64,000 nucleotides of DNA from Cellulophaga sp. HaHaR_3_176 (lineage in GTDB: Bacteria > Bacteroidota > Bacteroidia > Flavobacteriales > Flavobacteriaceae), in NCBI RefSeq assembly GCF_019021925.1, contig NZ_CP058990.1, forward strand, positions 248,001-312,000, read 5' to 3'. The notes below the pieces were generated by a model, which saw nothing but the letters and a program-made list of their open reading frames with translations, was not told where the DNA came from and ran no database searches. A program made the translations under genes and the position numbers. Of the stretch, positions 1 to 10,321 are shown in pieces; position 1 is the first letter of the stretch, and each line of letters opens with the position of its first letter.

Positions 1-17
1 ATCGATTTTCTCATGGC

Positions 18-3000
18 TTATAGATCTAAAACGGTGAACATAAATTCAGAATCGTAACGGTCTCTATCAGTACCTCCGTTATCGTTGTCTCCAATAATAA
101 CCTCAAAACTTGTTGTTGTTTGACTATTATATGAAATACCAGGATCATCATTACCAACTCCGCCACGGCCTGGTTGTGATAATTGAATAATGTAGTTAGA
201 ATCGGAAGTAATACCAGTAGGTAATGTTACTCTGTAATGGCCATTACCTGTAAGTTTTGTAATCGTAATTCCACTTGTTCCTTTTATAATGATACCTGAT
301 GAAGAAATTTTAGCAAAGGCTTTAATCGGACTTTCATAAAATATTCCAGCATCAGAACCAGCGCTAATACTATTGTTTGCATCTGCACTAACTGTAGCAG
401 CAGGGGCAGGGTCTACCCAATCGGTGCCTGTTGCTGTAGAGCTTAATACTTGACCACTTGTTCCAGCATCACCATCTTTATCTTCAAAACTACCATCTAA
501 ACGCATATTGTTTGCAATATGTAAACTTTCATCAGGGGTATTTATACCAATACCAACATTTTGTGAAGCATCGATTATTAAAGCTTCTGTACCACCAGTA
601 CTAATACCGATTTTATCAGCGCCATCACTATATATACCTGTATTGCTATCGCTATTAAACCTATAAGCAGGTCCGTTAGCAGTACCATCAGCATTTGCAA
701 ATGATGTAGCTCTGACTTGACCAGATACTTGTAATTTATGAGTAGGGGTTTCAGTTCCAATTCCTAACCTTCTGTTTGCACTGTCCCAAAATAATTCGTC
801 GTTATCTTCTGTTGGTTCTCCTCCAGCACCTGCAAAAAATACAGATCCTGTTGTGCCAGAATGGTTAAGGCTGCTATTATCAACCCAGCTTACGGTTCCT
901 GAATTATCAGTTACTAAAGATTGGTTTGTGTTACCAGGTGTAATTTTAGCAGTAGTTATATTTGCATCGCTAATTTTAGCAGTGGTAACTGCATTATCGT
1001 TAAGGTCAATAGTAGTAATAGTGCCATCTGCAATTTTAGCAGTAGTTATGGCATTATCAGCAATTTCTAAACTCACGTTTGTAAATGTTGAATTTGCACC
1101 ACCTGTTACGTTTATATCACTAGATGTTAAATTACCGCTAGCCAATGCATCTACATAATTTTTTGTAGCAGCATCTTGTGCATTTGTTGGGTCATTTAAA
1201 TCTGTGATATTAAAATTACCCATTGATAAAGGACCTAACATGGCATCGCCATTTACGTTTACATATCGCGCATCATTAGTAGATATGTCAGTAGTAACTT
1301 CTTGCCAACCAGTAGCATCGTCAAATATAAAAGCAACACCGTTTCTATCTGCATTCGGGGCAACTTCTCCTGAAACAATATAGATGTCAGAATCGACTGC
1401 TGTAACTGGTAAATTAGCTTCTAAACCTGTGCTTGTACTTGATAGTATAACAGCTACGTTACCATTTGCAGCAGGTACAACGCCATTTACACTTCTTACA
1501 ATACTAGTAATATCATTAAATCCGCCAGCTTCATTTGTAAACCTAAGTGTGCCTTCTGAACCAGGAATATCACTTAATACTGTTATTGTCTCGTCTATTT
1601 CGACACTAGTTCCATTTGTTTCGGTTATTGTAGCTATTCTATTTCCTGCAATTACATCGGTAACTTCAAGAGCGTCTACTTCTAATGCTCCTGTAACTCC
1701 ATTTTGCGAAAGGCCTGTTCCTGCAACATCTGCATTAATTTTAGCAGCAGTAACGGTATCATCAGTAATACTTAAAACACCGGTATTTGTGATAGTGGCA
1801 TCACCAGAAATAACAGCTTCTTGAGCTGTATTTGCACCGCTACCAATAAAAATAGATCCGTTGGTTAATGTATTCGTTGCTGCCACTTGAGCATCAACAT
1901 AGGTTTTTACAGCTTGCTCCGTTGGGAAATCAGTATCAGAGTTATCTATTAAAGTTCCGTCTGTAGATTTGTTTGCAGTATCTTCTTTATCTGTTTGTAA
2001 TGCTAAAATATCAGCATCATTTAAAACAATATTTGCTTCATTAGCGTCTTCAGCAGCAATAGCTCTTGCTGTTTCTGCGGTAATAGCATCTTCATTTGCT
2101 TGTTCGGCCGCCGTTGCTCTTGTCGTTTCAGCAGCAATTTCAGCAGATTCTTCTAAGTCAGATAGGTTAACGCTTATTTCACTTGTTCCTTCAAAAATAG
2201 TAAGTAAACTCGATCCGTTTAAAACAGCACCTGTAATATCATCATCTTGTGCAATTGCATTGAATTGATTATCAACATATGTTTTTACGGCTAATTCGGT
2301 CGGGAATTTTACATTGGTAGCGTCTGCTAAAGTAATGTCTGTAGATTTGTTTGCAGTGTCTTCTTTATCTGTTTGTAATGCTAAAATATCAGCATCATTT
2401 AAAACAATGTTTGCTTCATTAGCGTCTTCAGCAGCAATAGCTCTTGCAGTTTCTGCGGTAATAGCATCTTCATTTGCTTGTTCGGCTGCCGTTGCTCTTG
2501 CCGTTTCAGCAGCAATATCAGCAGATTCTTCTAAGTCAGATAGGTTAACGGTAACATCAGTACCGCCTTCACTTATGGTTAAAACGCTAGTACTTGCATT
2601 TAACGCAGCACCTGTAATATCATCATCTTGCGCAATTGCACCAACTTGAGTATCAACATATGTTTTTACAGCTTGTTCCGTTGGGAAATCAGTATCAGAG
2701 TTATCTATTAAAGTTCCGTCTGTAGATTTGTTTGCAGTGTCTTCTTTATCTGTTTGTAATGCTAAAATATCAGCATCATTTAAAACGATGTTTGCTTCAT
2801 TAGCGTCTTCAGCAGCAATAGCTCTTGCAGTTTCTGCAGCAATATCAGCAGATTCTTCTAAGTCAGATAAGTTAACGGTAACATCAGTACCGCCTTCACT
2901 TATGGTTAAAACGCTAGTGCTTGCATTTAAAGCAGCACCTGTAATATCATCATCTTGTGCAATTGCACCAACTTGAGCATCAACATATGTTTTTACAGCT

Positions 3001-5243
3001 TGTTCCGTTGGAAAATCAGTATCAGAGTTATCTATTAAAGTTCCGTCTGTAGATTTGTTTGCAGTGTCTTCTTTATCTGTTTGTAATGCTAAAATATCAG
3101 CATCATTTAAAACGATGTTTGCTTCATTAGCGTCTTCAGCAGCAATAGCTCTTGCAGTTTCTGCGGTAATAGCATCTTCATTTGCTTGTTCGGCTGCCGT
3201 TGCTCTTGCCGTTTCAGCAGCAATATCAGCAGATTCTTCTAAATCAGATAAGTTTACGGGTATTGCAGTTGTACCTTCATTAATGGTTAAAACACTATTT
3301 ACGGCATTTAATGTAGCACCCGTAATATCATCATCTTGAGCAATTGCAGCAAGCTCTGTATCTACATAATTTTTTGTAGCTGCATCTTGTGGGTTTGCAG
3401 GGTCAGCAACTGAGCTGATCGTAAAATTACCCATAGCTAAAGGTCCGACCATAGCATCGCCATTTACATTTACATAACGAGCATCACTAGTCGATAAATC
3501 AGTTGTAACTTCTTGCCATCCATTTGGGTCATCATAAATAAAAGCAACTCCATTACGGTCTGCATTCGGAGCAACTTCACCAGAAACAATATAAATATCA
3601 GATTCATTTGCAGTTACAGGTCTGTCTGCTTCTATACCTGTTGAGGTACTAGAAAGTATTACGGCAACATTACCGTTTGCAGCAGGAGAAACTCCATTTA
3701 CACTACGTACAATATTAGATACATCACTAAAAGCACCATTTTCGTTTGTAAAACGTAAAGTAGACTCTGAGCCAGGTACTTCGGTTAAAGAAGTTATTGT
3801 TTCTTGAATTTGTACAGTCGTGCCATCAGCTTCTATAACTCTAGCAATTTCATGACCGTTAGTAATCACATTTGTAATATCTAATGCATCTACATCGAGT
3901 GCACCTGTCGCTATATTTTGAGTGATACCAATACCAGCAATGTCGGCATTTATTTTTTCGGCATTTACAGCATCATCTTCTATTGTTAAAAGCCCTGTAT
4001 TTGTAAGTGTGGCATCACCATTAACAACAACCTCTTGTGCGGTATTTGTATTATCACCTATATAAATAGATCCGTTTGCAAGGGTGTTTATTTCACTTAC
4101 TTGAGTGTCAACATATGTTTTTACGGCTTGCTCTGTGGGGAAATCGGTATCAGAATTATCTATTAAAGTACCGTCGGTAGATTTGTTTGCAGTATCTTCT
4201 TTATCTGTTTGTAATGCTAAAATATCAGCATCGTTTAAAATAATATTAGATTCGTTAGCATCTTCAGCCGCTGTTGCTCTTGCCGTTTCTGCGGTTATAG
4301 CATCTTCGTTAGCATCTTCAGCCGCTGTTGCTCTTGCCGTTTCTGCAGTAATAGCATCTTCATTTGCTTGTTCAGCTGCGGTAGCTCTTGCTGTTTCTGC
4401 GGTTATAGCATCAGTATTTGCTTGTTCAGCTGCCGTTGCTCGTGTGGTTTCTGCCGCAATAGCAGCAGATTCTTCTAAGTCTGATAAATTTACAGTAACA
4501 GCAGTTGTACCTTCGTTAATTGTTAAAACACTGGTAGGCGTATCTAAAGTAGCACTCGTAATATCATCATCTTGTGCCACTGAATTTACTTGACTATCAA
4601 CATATGTTTTTACGGCTTGCTCTGTTGGGAAATCGGTGTCAGAGTTATCTATTAATGTACCATCGGTAGATTTATTTGCGGTATCTTCCTTATTATTCTG
4701 CAAGGCTAAAATATCAGCATCGTTTGCAGCTTTTAATTGATCTATAGCTTCTTGTACGGTAATAGCAGGTAAACCAGATATTGAATTATCGTACGGGTTT
4801 GTGCTTGCATTTGTATCTATTAATATAGATGAAGCTCCGTTTGAAAAAGAGTATGTACCATCATTATTATTTAATAAGCTTGCCTTATTTATATTAACAG
4901 TAGTATTGTCTTCATTACTGTAACTAAAAGTACCATCGTTATTATCAGCGATAGTTGTTACGGTTTGCCCGCCAATAACATCTACACAAAGGCTGTTCCA
5001 TGCATTACTTCGGTATTGGAATAAACAATTCTCATCTAAATTGTACACTATAGCACCGTTAATAGGTGAAATAGCATTCATTTGAATAGTTGTTAAACGG
5101 GTTACAACAAGTACTTTAGAATTACTTTCAAGTTCTAGAATAGAGTTTGCATCAATAGTATTGATGTTGTCTCCGACTTTTACTTGACTATATGATGCGT
5201 TGATGGACAACGCAACAATAGCGAGGGGAATTAATATTTTCAT
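18..5243 (-). CDS. Giant tail-fibre-like repetitive exported protein
   Basis: A 1741-residue protein with an N-terminal signal peptide ending near SYSQ (residue 20). A short head follows that is common in Bacteroidota fibre-like proteins (VGDNINTIDANSILELES, then a PINGAIVYN motif, residues 20-90). Residues about 150-1240 are repeats of two kinds: alanine-rich helical units of about 18 residues (DAITAETARATAAEQANE) and units containing TDKEDTANKSTDG and FPTEQAVKTYVD. The C-terminal part (from about 1490) has LGIGTETPTHKLQVSG-like units typical of fibre tips. I see no recognisable T9SS C-terminal sorting domain, so export beyond the periplasm is uncertain. The architecture suggests a long surface or matrix fibre, but the function is unknown. 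A related 1178-residue protein lies upstream on the same strand, with a type B T9SS substrate between them. Confidence 0.85.
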   Translation of the reverse strand: MKILIPLAIVALSINASYSQVKVGDNINTIDANSILELESNSKVLVVTRLTTIQMNAISPINGAIVYNLDENCLFQYRSNAWNSLCVDVIGGQTVTTIADNNDGTFSYSNEDNTTVNINKASLLNNNDGTYSFSNGASSILIDTNASTNPYDNSISGLPAITVQEAIDQLKAANDADILALQNNKEDTANKSTDGTLIDNSDTDFPTEQAVKTYVDSQVNSVAQDDDITSATLDTPTSVLTINEGTTAVTVNLSDLEESAAIAAETTRATAAEQANTDAITAETARATAAEQANEDAITAETARATAAEDANEDAITAETARATAAEDANESNIILNDADILALQTDKEDTANKSTDGTLIDNSDTDFPTEQAVKTYVDTQVSEINTLANGSIYIGDNTNTAQEVVVNGDATLTNTGLLTIEDDAVNAEKINADIAGIGITQNIATGALDVDALDITNVITNGHEIARVIEADGTTVQIQETITSLTEVPGSESTLRFTNENGAFSDVSNIVRSVNGVSPAANGNVAVILSSTSTGIEADRPVTANESDIYIVSGEVAPNADRNGVAFIYDDPNGWQEVTTDLSTSDARYVNVNGDAMVGPLAMGNFTISSVADPANPQDAATKNYVDTELAAIAQDDDITGATLNAVNSVLTINEGTTAIPVNLSDLEESADIAAETARATAAEQANEDAITAETARAIAAEDANEANIVLNDADILALQTDKEDTANKSTDGTLIDNSDTDFPTEQAVKTYVDAQVGAIAQDDDITGAALNASTSVLTISEGGTDVTVNLSDLEESADIAAETARAIAAEDANEANIVLNDADILALQTDKEDTANKSTDGTLIDNSDTDFPTEQAVKTYVDTQVGAIAQDDDITGAALNASTSVLTISEGGTDVTVNLSDLEESADIAAETARATAAEQANEDAITAETARAIAAEDANEANIVLNDADILALQTDKEDTANKSTDITLADATNVKFPTELAVKTYVDNQFNAIAQDDDITGAVLNGSSLLTIFEGTSEISVNLSDLEESAEIAAETTRATAAEQANEDAITAETARAIAAEDANEANIVLNDADILALQTDKEDTANKSTDGTLIDNSDTDFPTEQAVKTYVDAQVAATNTLTNGSIFIGSGANTAQEAVISGDATITNTGVLSITDDTVTAAKINADVAGTGLSQNGVTGALEVDALEVTDVIAGNRIATITETNGTSVEIDETITVLSDIPGSEGTLRFTNEAGGFNDITSIVRSVNGVVPAANGNVAVILSSTSTGLEANLPVTAVDSDIYIVSGEVAPNADRNGVAFIFDDATGWQEVTTDISTNDARYVNVNGDAMLGPLSMGNFNITDLNDPTNAQDAATKNYVDALASGNLTSSDINVTGGANSTFTNVSLEIADNAITTAKIADGTITTIDLNDNAVTTAKISDANITTAKITPGNTNQSLVTDNSGTVSWVDNSSLNHSGTTGSVFFAGAGGEPTEDNDELFWDSANRRLGIGTETPTHKLQVSGQVRATSFANADGTANGPAYRFNSDSNTGIYSDGADKIGISTGGTEALIIDASQNVGIGINTPDESLHIANNMRLDGSFEDKDGDAGTSGQVLSSTATGTDWVDPAPAATVSADANNSISAGSDAGIFYESPIKAFAKISSSGIIIKGTSGITITKLTGNGHYRVTLPTGITSDSNYIIQLSQPGRGGVGNDDPGISYNSQTTTSFEVIIGDNDNGGTDRDRYDSEFMFTVLDL
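1960..4700 (-). repeat. Irregular tandem repeats (54 bp and about 327-381 bp) inside the fibre gene
   Basis: The motif GTAGATTTGTTTGCAGT starts at 1963, 2341, 2722 and 3049 (steps of 378, 381 and 327 bp) and recurs with GTAGATTTGTTTGCAGT at 4177. Between these, alanine-rich units of 54 bp vary in number from copy to copy. Step sizes differ by whole 54-bp units or close to it, which points to gain and loss of helical units by recombination or slippage. Confidence 0.8.
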
Positions 5244-5444
5244 AGCTGGTTAATGGTGTTTTTTATATGAAAATAGGAGATAACACCGTTTTAAAGAAAT
5301 AAAATGTTGTAAAATTCACGATTTTATATGCGAAAGTGTAAGTTATGTACTTACGTTTGTTGTAGGAAAAGTAACTATCGTTAAACAAAAAGCATCGTCA
5401 AACGGTTTTTAAGGGCGATATTTTTTTGGGGGAGATACATGAAA

Positions 5445-5486
5445 AAAGTCCTAAAAAAGAAAATAAATGTTCTTTTTTAGGACTTT
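5445..5486 (-). terminator. Intrinsic terminator after the type B T9SS protein gene
   Basis: A 17-bp inverted repeat (5445-5461 with 5470-5486) with an 8-base loop. On the minus strand the stem ends in AGGACTTTTTT, giving the U tract expected of an intrinsic terminator. It lies 24 bases past the stop codon at 5510 and separates that gene from the giant fibre gene downstream, which therefore probably has its own promoter in 5244-5440. Confidence 0.8.
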
Positions 5487-5509
5487 AGAAAAAATTGAAT
5501 AAAGCTCCT

Positions 5510-6664
5510 TTATGGCTGTGAGAGGTATAAAAAGCCTTGAAATTCGAAACCTAAATCGAACAGCTTTACAATATAAAAGTAAACACCAGCAGGTAACCCT
5601 GATTCTTGATTTAAAACAAAATTATCGGTATTAGAAATACCTACAAACTCATTCGTGTAATTTTCTTGTTGAAAAACTAGTAAACCATTACGGTCATACA
5701 GTTTTAAATTGTTGTTCGGTGATAGTTCTAACTCTTCAATAACTAAAGCATCATTAATACCGTCGCCGTTAGGTGATAAGTAAAAATTATCAATTAACAT
5801 TCTATCTTGTGGTACCAATAAACTTCCGATAGTTAAAATCTCATAATCATCGGGTGTAAATGTATCAGAGGTAATAATGCCAGCAGTAAGGGCATCGCCG
5901 CTTACAGCAGTGTTTCCTAAAATATCCCAAACACTAGTTTGCTTGTTCCAACCCACTACAAGTAGGTTTTCTATTTTTTCGGTAAGTGCTGCAATATCAC
6001 TTTGTGCATTCCATGAAATGGTTATGGTAGATGGTACACTGCCTTCTAACCTCCAAAACTCTTTCGTATTTACAAGATCTAACTGACGGTCTGTTTGCTC
6101 TGTAGAAAAAGAGGTTGTAAAAGACTCTGGTGTATTTGGGTTCTCGAAAAAGTATGCACACTTAGCAATTAGGTTTATGCTTTCAGAATTTAAAATTAAA
6201 GGGCGCAATTGAAATTCATCTCCGATAGGGAAAGAATATACTTGCTGATCGGTTACCAATGCATAGCCATCTACTTTTGAGGTTTCACTCTCGCCAATAT
6301 AAAAAGCATCTGCTAGTTGTGCGAAATAAATATCTTCTAAAGATTTATCTGTAATAATATCACCAAAAACAAAATTTGTAGCATTTTCAACGCTAACCGA
6401 TGTATTTAATATAACACCATATCTAGCATTAATTTCAAAATCATAAAAAACAGGTGTGGTACTGCCTTGTACACTTAAAAATCCATTGCCATAAAAACCA
6501 GCTAAACCTAAGTTTTGATCAAAAGGTGCATTGTTTATAAAATTGGTATGAAACCCAATACTGGCATTATCGTGTATTTGCATATTGCCTGCATGGTGCA
6601 ATGCCGTTTGCGCATTTGCCCAAACACCAACCAATAAACTTACTATGTAAATATAGTTTTTCAT
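5510..6664 (-). CDS. Exported protein with T9SS type B (gliding motility-associated) C-terminal domain
   Basis: About 384 residues. The ATG at 6664 is preferred over one 24 bases upstream because it gives a compact signal peptide (MKNYIYIVSLLVGVWANAQ) and leaves a 5-base gap after the preceding stop codon. The last 90 residues form a CHU_C/type B sorting domain: YLSPNGDGINDALVIEELE, then NLKLYDRNGLLVF and GVYFYIVKLFD. Such domains direct outer-membrane passage by T9SS, usually with a PorP/SprF partner. The middle of the protein is beta-rich without a recognised catalytic motif. It follows the 1178-residue fibre gene so closely that the two are almost certainly co-transcribed, which suggests a shared surface structure. 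Confidence 0.85.
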   Translation of the reverse strand: MKNYIYIVSLLVGVWANAQTALHHAGNMQIHDNASIGFHTNFINNAPFDQNLGLAGFYGNGFLSVQGSTTPVFYDFEINARYGVILNTSVSVENATNFVFGDIITDKSLEDIYFAQLADAFYIGESETSKVDGYALVTDQQVYSFPIGDEFQLRPLILNSESINLIAKCAYFFENPNTPESFTTSFSTEQTDRQLDLVNTKEFWRLEGSVPSTITISWNAQSDIAALTEKIENLLVVGWNKQTSVWDILGNTAVSGDALTAGIITSDTFTPDDYEILTIGSLLVPQDRMLIDNFYLSPNGDGINDALVIEELELSPNNNLKLYDRNGLLVFQQENYTNEFVGISNTDNFVLNQESGLPAGVYFYIVKLFDLGFEFQGFLYLSQP

Positions 6665-6669
6665 TTTTT

Positions 6670-9600
6670 TTAATTGATTTGTTGCCAAGCTGTACCGTCA
6701 CTTTGAAGTTGGGTAATGCCTGCAGGTAAAGGACTAGTTGTTGCACTAGAGCTATCTTCACCAAAACTATTTATGTAGGTTGTTATTGTAGCAGTTGCAG
6801 TTGTTGGTGTTTTAATTATATAAATTCTTCCAGTTGCTCCGTTTGCTGCTGGTAAAGTTATATTGTGATTACCATCAATTATTATAGTATGATGTGCTGC
6901 AGTAAGTGTTAAATCACCTGTAGTTTTTATTATTGCGGTTGAAAAGGAACCTTTAACCTGTAATGTAGAATTTGGATTTGTATTACCAGTTGCTGTAAAA
7001 TCGCCAATACCAATGTTTTGGTTATTACCTATTCGAATTGCTTCTGTACCTCCGGTAGAAACACCAATTTGATTTTGATACGGGAAATAAAAACCAGAAT
7101 CAGAATTAGTGTCATTAGAGAATCTATAAGAAGGTTCTCCTGCATTTCCATCAGAATTAAGTATACCTTGTGATCTTATAGCGCCAGCAACGTGTAGTTT
7201 ATTTGAAGGTAAGTTTGTAGTTGTATTAAACAATGCTCCGATACCAATGTTACCTGTTCCGTTATATACTAGATCGAAACCATTTAAATCATATGTTCTA
7301 TTCTCACCACTCGTTTGAGTAAGGTTTGTATTTGATAAGTTTTCAGTAGCAAAATCTTTCCAAGTAGCATTTCCAGAACCATCAGTAGTTAATACTTGAT
7401 CAGCATTACCAATATTGTTTGTTATTGTAAAAGCACCAATAGTTAAAGTTCCAGTTGTCGAAACATTTGCATCAAAAGTTGGTACTATTTTAGAACCTGC
7501 AATTGCAGCAGAAACATTTACATCACCGTTAACAATTGTTCCGTCTGCAATTTTATCAGATGTAATTGCATTGTCAGCAATTTTATCAGTAGATACATCT
7601 CCATCTTCAATAGAAAAAACCGTACCTGTTAAAGTTAAAGCCTCACCGGCAGTATATTCTGTATTAGCATCTGTAGGTAAAGCGGTCCAAGCCGTTGCAC
7701 CGGCAACAGTAGTTAAAACTTGACCATCTGTTCCACTAGGAGCAATTTTAACTTCGGTAACATTTGCATCTGCAATTTTAGCAGATGTAATTGCATTGTC
7801 AGCAATTTTATCAGTAGATACATCTCCATCTTCAATAGAAAAAACCGTACCTGTTAAAGTTAAAGCCTCACCGGCAGTATATTCTGTATTAGCATCTGTA
7901 GGTAAAGCGGTCCAAGCCGTTGCACCGGCAACAGTAGTTAAAACTTGACCATCTGTTCCACTAGGAGCAATTTTAACTTCGGTAACATTTGCATCTGCAA
8001 TTTTATCAGATGTAATTGCATTGTCAGCAATTTTATCAGTAGATACATCTCCATCTTCAATAGAAAAAACCGTACCTGTTAAAGTTAAAGCCTCACCGGC
8101 AGTATATTCTGTATTAGCATCTGTAGGTAAAGCGGTCCAAGCCGTTGCACCGGCAACAGTAGTTAAAACTTGACCATCTGTTCCACTAGGAGCAATTTTA
8201 ACTTCGGTAACATTTGCATCTGCAATTTTAGCAGATGTAATTGCATTGTCAGCAATTTTATCAGTAGATACATCTCCATCTTCAATAGAAAAAACCGTAC
8301 CTGTTAAAGTTAAAGCCTCACCGGCAGTATATTCTGTATTAGCATCTGTAGGTAAAGCGGTCCAAGCCGTTGCACCGGCAACAGTAGTTAAAACTTGACC
8401 ATCTGTTCCACTAGGAGCAATTTTAACTTCGGTAACATTTGCATCTGCAATTTTAGCAGATGTAATTGCATTGTCAGCAATTTTATCAGTAGATACATCT
8501 CCATCTTCAATAGAAAAAACCGTACCTGTTAAAGTTAAAGCCTCACCGGCAGTATATTCTGTATTAGCATCTGTAGGTAAAGCGGTCCAAGCCGTTGCAC
8601 CACCAACAGTAGTCAAAACTTCACCGTCATTCGTGCTAGGTTCAATTTTAGCTGGTGTGATACCTTCATCTTTTACTTGTAATTGTAATAAGGCGTTAAT
8701 TTCAACAGTGTCATCGTCTACAAAATCAGTTGCACTAAGCCAAGTAGGAGCTCCTGAAGGCCCTACAGCCAAAAAGCTACCTACGTTAGCAGGTGCATCG
8801 GCAATCTTATCTAATGTTACAGCATCATCAGCAATTTTTGTATTTGTAACCGCATTATCTGCTAATTCATTATCTGTAATACCGGCAGTACTAACCGCTA
8901 ATGTTAACGGGTCCGTAGTAGTTTCTGTTCCAGAAAGGGTTAATGTTGTATTACCAGGTGTTACACCAGTAACCTCATTACCAATAACACCATCTGTTTC
9001 TGTAATAGCTACAGAGCCTTGGTCAATTAGTTCCCAAGCCAAAGAAGTGTTATTATAACGTAGTATTTGATTATCATCAGTACCAGCAGCTAATTTTTCA
9101 GGAGTAATTGTGTTATCGGCAATATCATTAGTACTAATAGCACCATCTAAAATTTTATCGGTATTAATAGCATCATCAGCGATAGTTAATACCCCAGCGT
9201 TATCTAAAGTAGCATCACCACTTACTAATACTTGTTGTGCTACATCACCAATATCACCAACTAAAATAGTACCATCTGTTAAAGTATTTGTACTACCAAC
9301 AGCAGCATCTACATAGGCTTTAGTAGCAGCATCTTGATTATTAATTGGGTCAGCAACATTTATAAGTTTGCTTGTTGTGCCTAAATCTACATCAGCTGCA
9401 GCAGGAGCAAAACCACTTAGTGGTATGTTTGCTTTGTCTAGTTTAGCCTCAGTAACATTTGCGTCTAAAATTTTACTAGTAGTAATACCATCAACAGCAA
9501 CACTTAACGTAACTTCTCTTAAAAGAGCAACATCTGTTTCAGCACCTGTTACAGATATAGAACCATCTGAATTTAAAGGTCTACCGCTAACCGTTGTAAC

Positions 9601-10206
9601 ATCTAACGGGGCCCATGAAACAAGGCCACCAGCAGTGGTCTGTAGTACTGTACTTGCACCTCCAGGTTCAATTTTACGAGGTGTAATTGCTTCATCAGCA
9701 ATTTTAACACCACGTACGGCACCATCAGCAAGCTTGCTATTAGTAATAGCATCGTTTGCAATGTGTATCGCAGCAACAACACTAGGTTGTATGTTACTCC
9801 CGTTTATGGTCGAAACTTCAAAATTGTAAATGTTTTCATCATCAGGGTCTTGCGTTATTGATATGGTATTGCTGTTGTTTGGGTTACTAACAGCATCGCT
9901 CGTAAAGGTTAGTTTACTACCAAAAGCTTCGCAAATATTAATCCACACCCCATTACTATCAAAATAATGCAGACATTCTTCTTCTGTATTATAAATCATT
10001 GCACCTTCAATTGGCGAAATTGCCTCCATTTGTAGTGTCGTCATTCTCGGAATTACAAAGGCACCCGTAGTGCTTTCTAACTCTAAAACAGATGATGCAT
10101 CTATGGTTTGTGGGTTGGTACCAATTTTAACTTGTGCCGTAACAGCCAAAGTACTGGTAATTGATAAAATGAGGGTAACTATAAAATTTCTATAGAATGT
10201 TCGCAT
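6670..10206 (-). CDS. Large tail-fibre-like repetitive exported protein
   Basis: An 1178-residue protein with signal peptide (cleavage near TAQVKIG, about residue 25). It has the same N-terminal head as the 1741-residue protein downstream (TIDASSVLELEST, then SPIEGAMIYNTEEECLHY). Residues about 509-889 are five near-identical 75-residue repeats containing DKIADNAITSAKIADANV, QVLTTVAGATAWTALPTDAN and GEALTLTGTVFSIEDGD. The C-terminal part has fibre-tip-like units (SNKLHVAGAIRSQG, GGTEAIRIGNNQNIGIG). No T9SS sorting domain is visible at the C terminus. It is probably a paralogue of the 1741-residue protein, with surface or fibre function inferred only from architecture. The gene downstream, with a type B T9SS domain, begins 5 bases after its stop codon. 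Confidence 0.85.
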   Translation of the reverse strand: MRTFYRNFIVTLILSITSTLAVTAQVKIGTNPQTIDASSVLELESTTGAFVIPRMTTLQMEAISPIEGAMIYNTEEECLHYFDSNGVWINICEAFGSKLTFTSDAVSNPNNSNTISITQDPDDENIYNFEVSTINGSNIQPSVVAAIHIANDAITNSKLADGAVRGVKIADEAITPRKIEPGGASTVLQTTAGGLVSWAPLDVTTVSGRPLNSDGSISVTGAETDVALLREVTLSVAVDGITTSKILDANVTEAKLDKANIPLSGFAPAAADVDLGTTSKLINVADPINNQDAATKAYVDAAVGSTNTLTDGTILVGDIGDVAQQVLVSGDATLDNAGVLTIADDAINTDKILDGAISTNDIADNTITPEKLAAGTDDNQILRYNNTSLAWELIDQGSVAITETDGVIGNEVTGVTPGNTTLTLSGTETTTDPLTLAVSTAGITDNELADNAVTNTKIADDAVTLDKIADAPANVGSFLAVGPSGAPTWLSATDFVDDDTVEINALLQLQVKDEGITPAKIEPSTNDGEVLTTVGGATAWTALPTDANTEYTAGEALTLTGTVFSIEDGDVSTDKIADNAITSAKIADANVTEVKIAPSGTDGQVLTTVAGATAWTALPTDANTEYTAGEALTLTGTVFSIEDGDVSTDKIADNAITSAKIADANVTEVKIAPSGTDGQVLTTVAGATAWTALPTDANTEYTAGEALTLTGTVFSIEDGDVSTDKIADNAITSDKIADANVTEVKIAPSGTDGQVLTTVAGATAWTALPTDANTEYTAGEALTLTGTVFSIEDGDVSTDKIADNAITSAKIADANVTEVKIAPSGTDGQVLTTVAGATAWTALPTDANTEYTAGEALTLTGTVFSIEDGDVSTDKIADNAITSDKIADGTIVNGDVNVSAAIAGSKIVPTFDANVSTTGTLTIGAFTITNNIGNADQVLTTDGSGNATWKDFATENLSNTNLTQTSGENRTYDLNGFDLVYNGTGNIGIGALFNTTTNLPSNKLHVAGAIRSQGILNSDGNAGEPSYRFSNDTNSDSGFYFPYQNQIGVSTGGTEAIRIGNNQNIGIGDFTATGNTNPNSTLQVKGSFSTAIIKTTGDLTLTAAHHTIIIDGNHNITLPAANGATGRIYIIKTPTTATATITTYINSFGEDSSSATTSPLPAGITQLQSDGTAWQQIN
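7545..8669 (-). repeat. Five tandem 225-bp repeats
   Basis: AGATACATCTCCATCTTCAA starts at 7591, 7816, 8041, 8266 and 8491, an exact 225-bp period (75 codons). The copies that I compared differ by very few bases, for example ATC versus AGC, which switches Asp and Ala in the AITSDKI/AITSAKI segment. The last copy diverges after about 8600. Such identity implies recent expansion or ongoing homogenisation. Boundaries are approximate. Confidence 0.9.
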
Positions 10207-10321
10207 AAGTTTAAAAACTTATTAGGGGTTTATAAATGACTAAAGTACTATTTGCAAGAGAAACTACCTCTTTTATAAGTTAAAATGCAATTGCATTAGT
10301 TAAGTTGATGCATTACTGCAC

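Noticed and set aside
853..4593. Series of open frames on the plus strand across the fibre gene, rich in Ala, Ser and Val
   Set aside because: They repeat with the same period as the minus-strand gene and are antisense shadows of its repeats. They lack starts with ribosome-binding context and any recognisable family.
7415..9829. Plus-strand open frames across the 1178-residue fibre gene
   Set aside because: They mirror the 225-bp repeats and have the biased composition of antisense readings.
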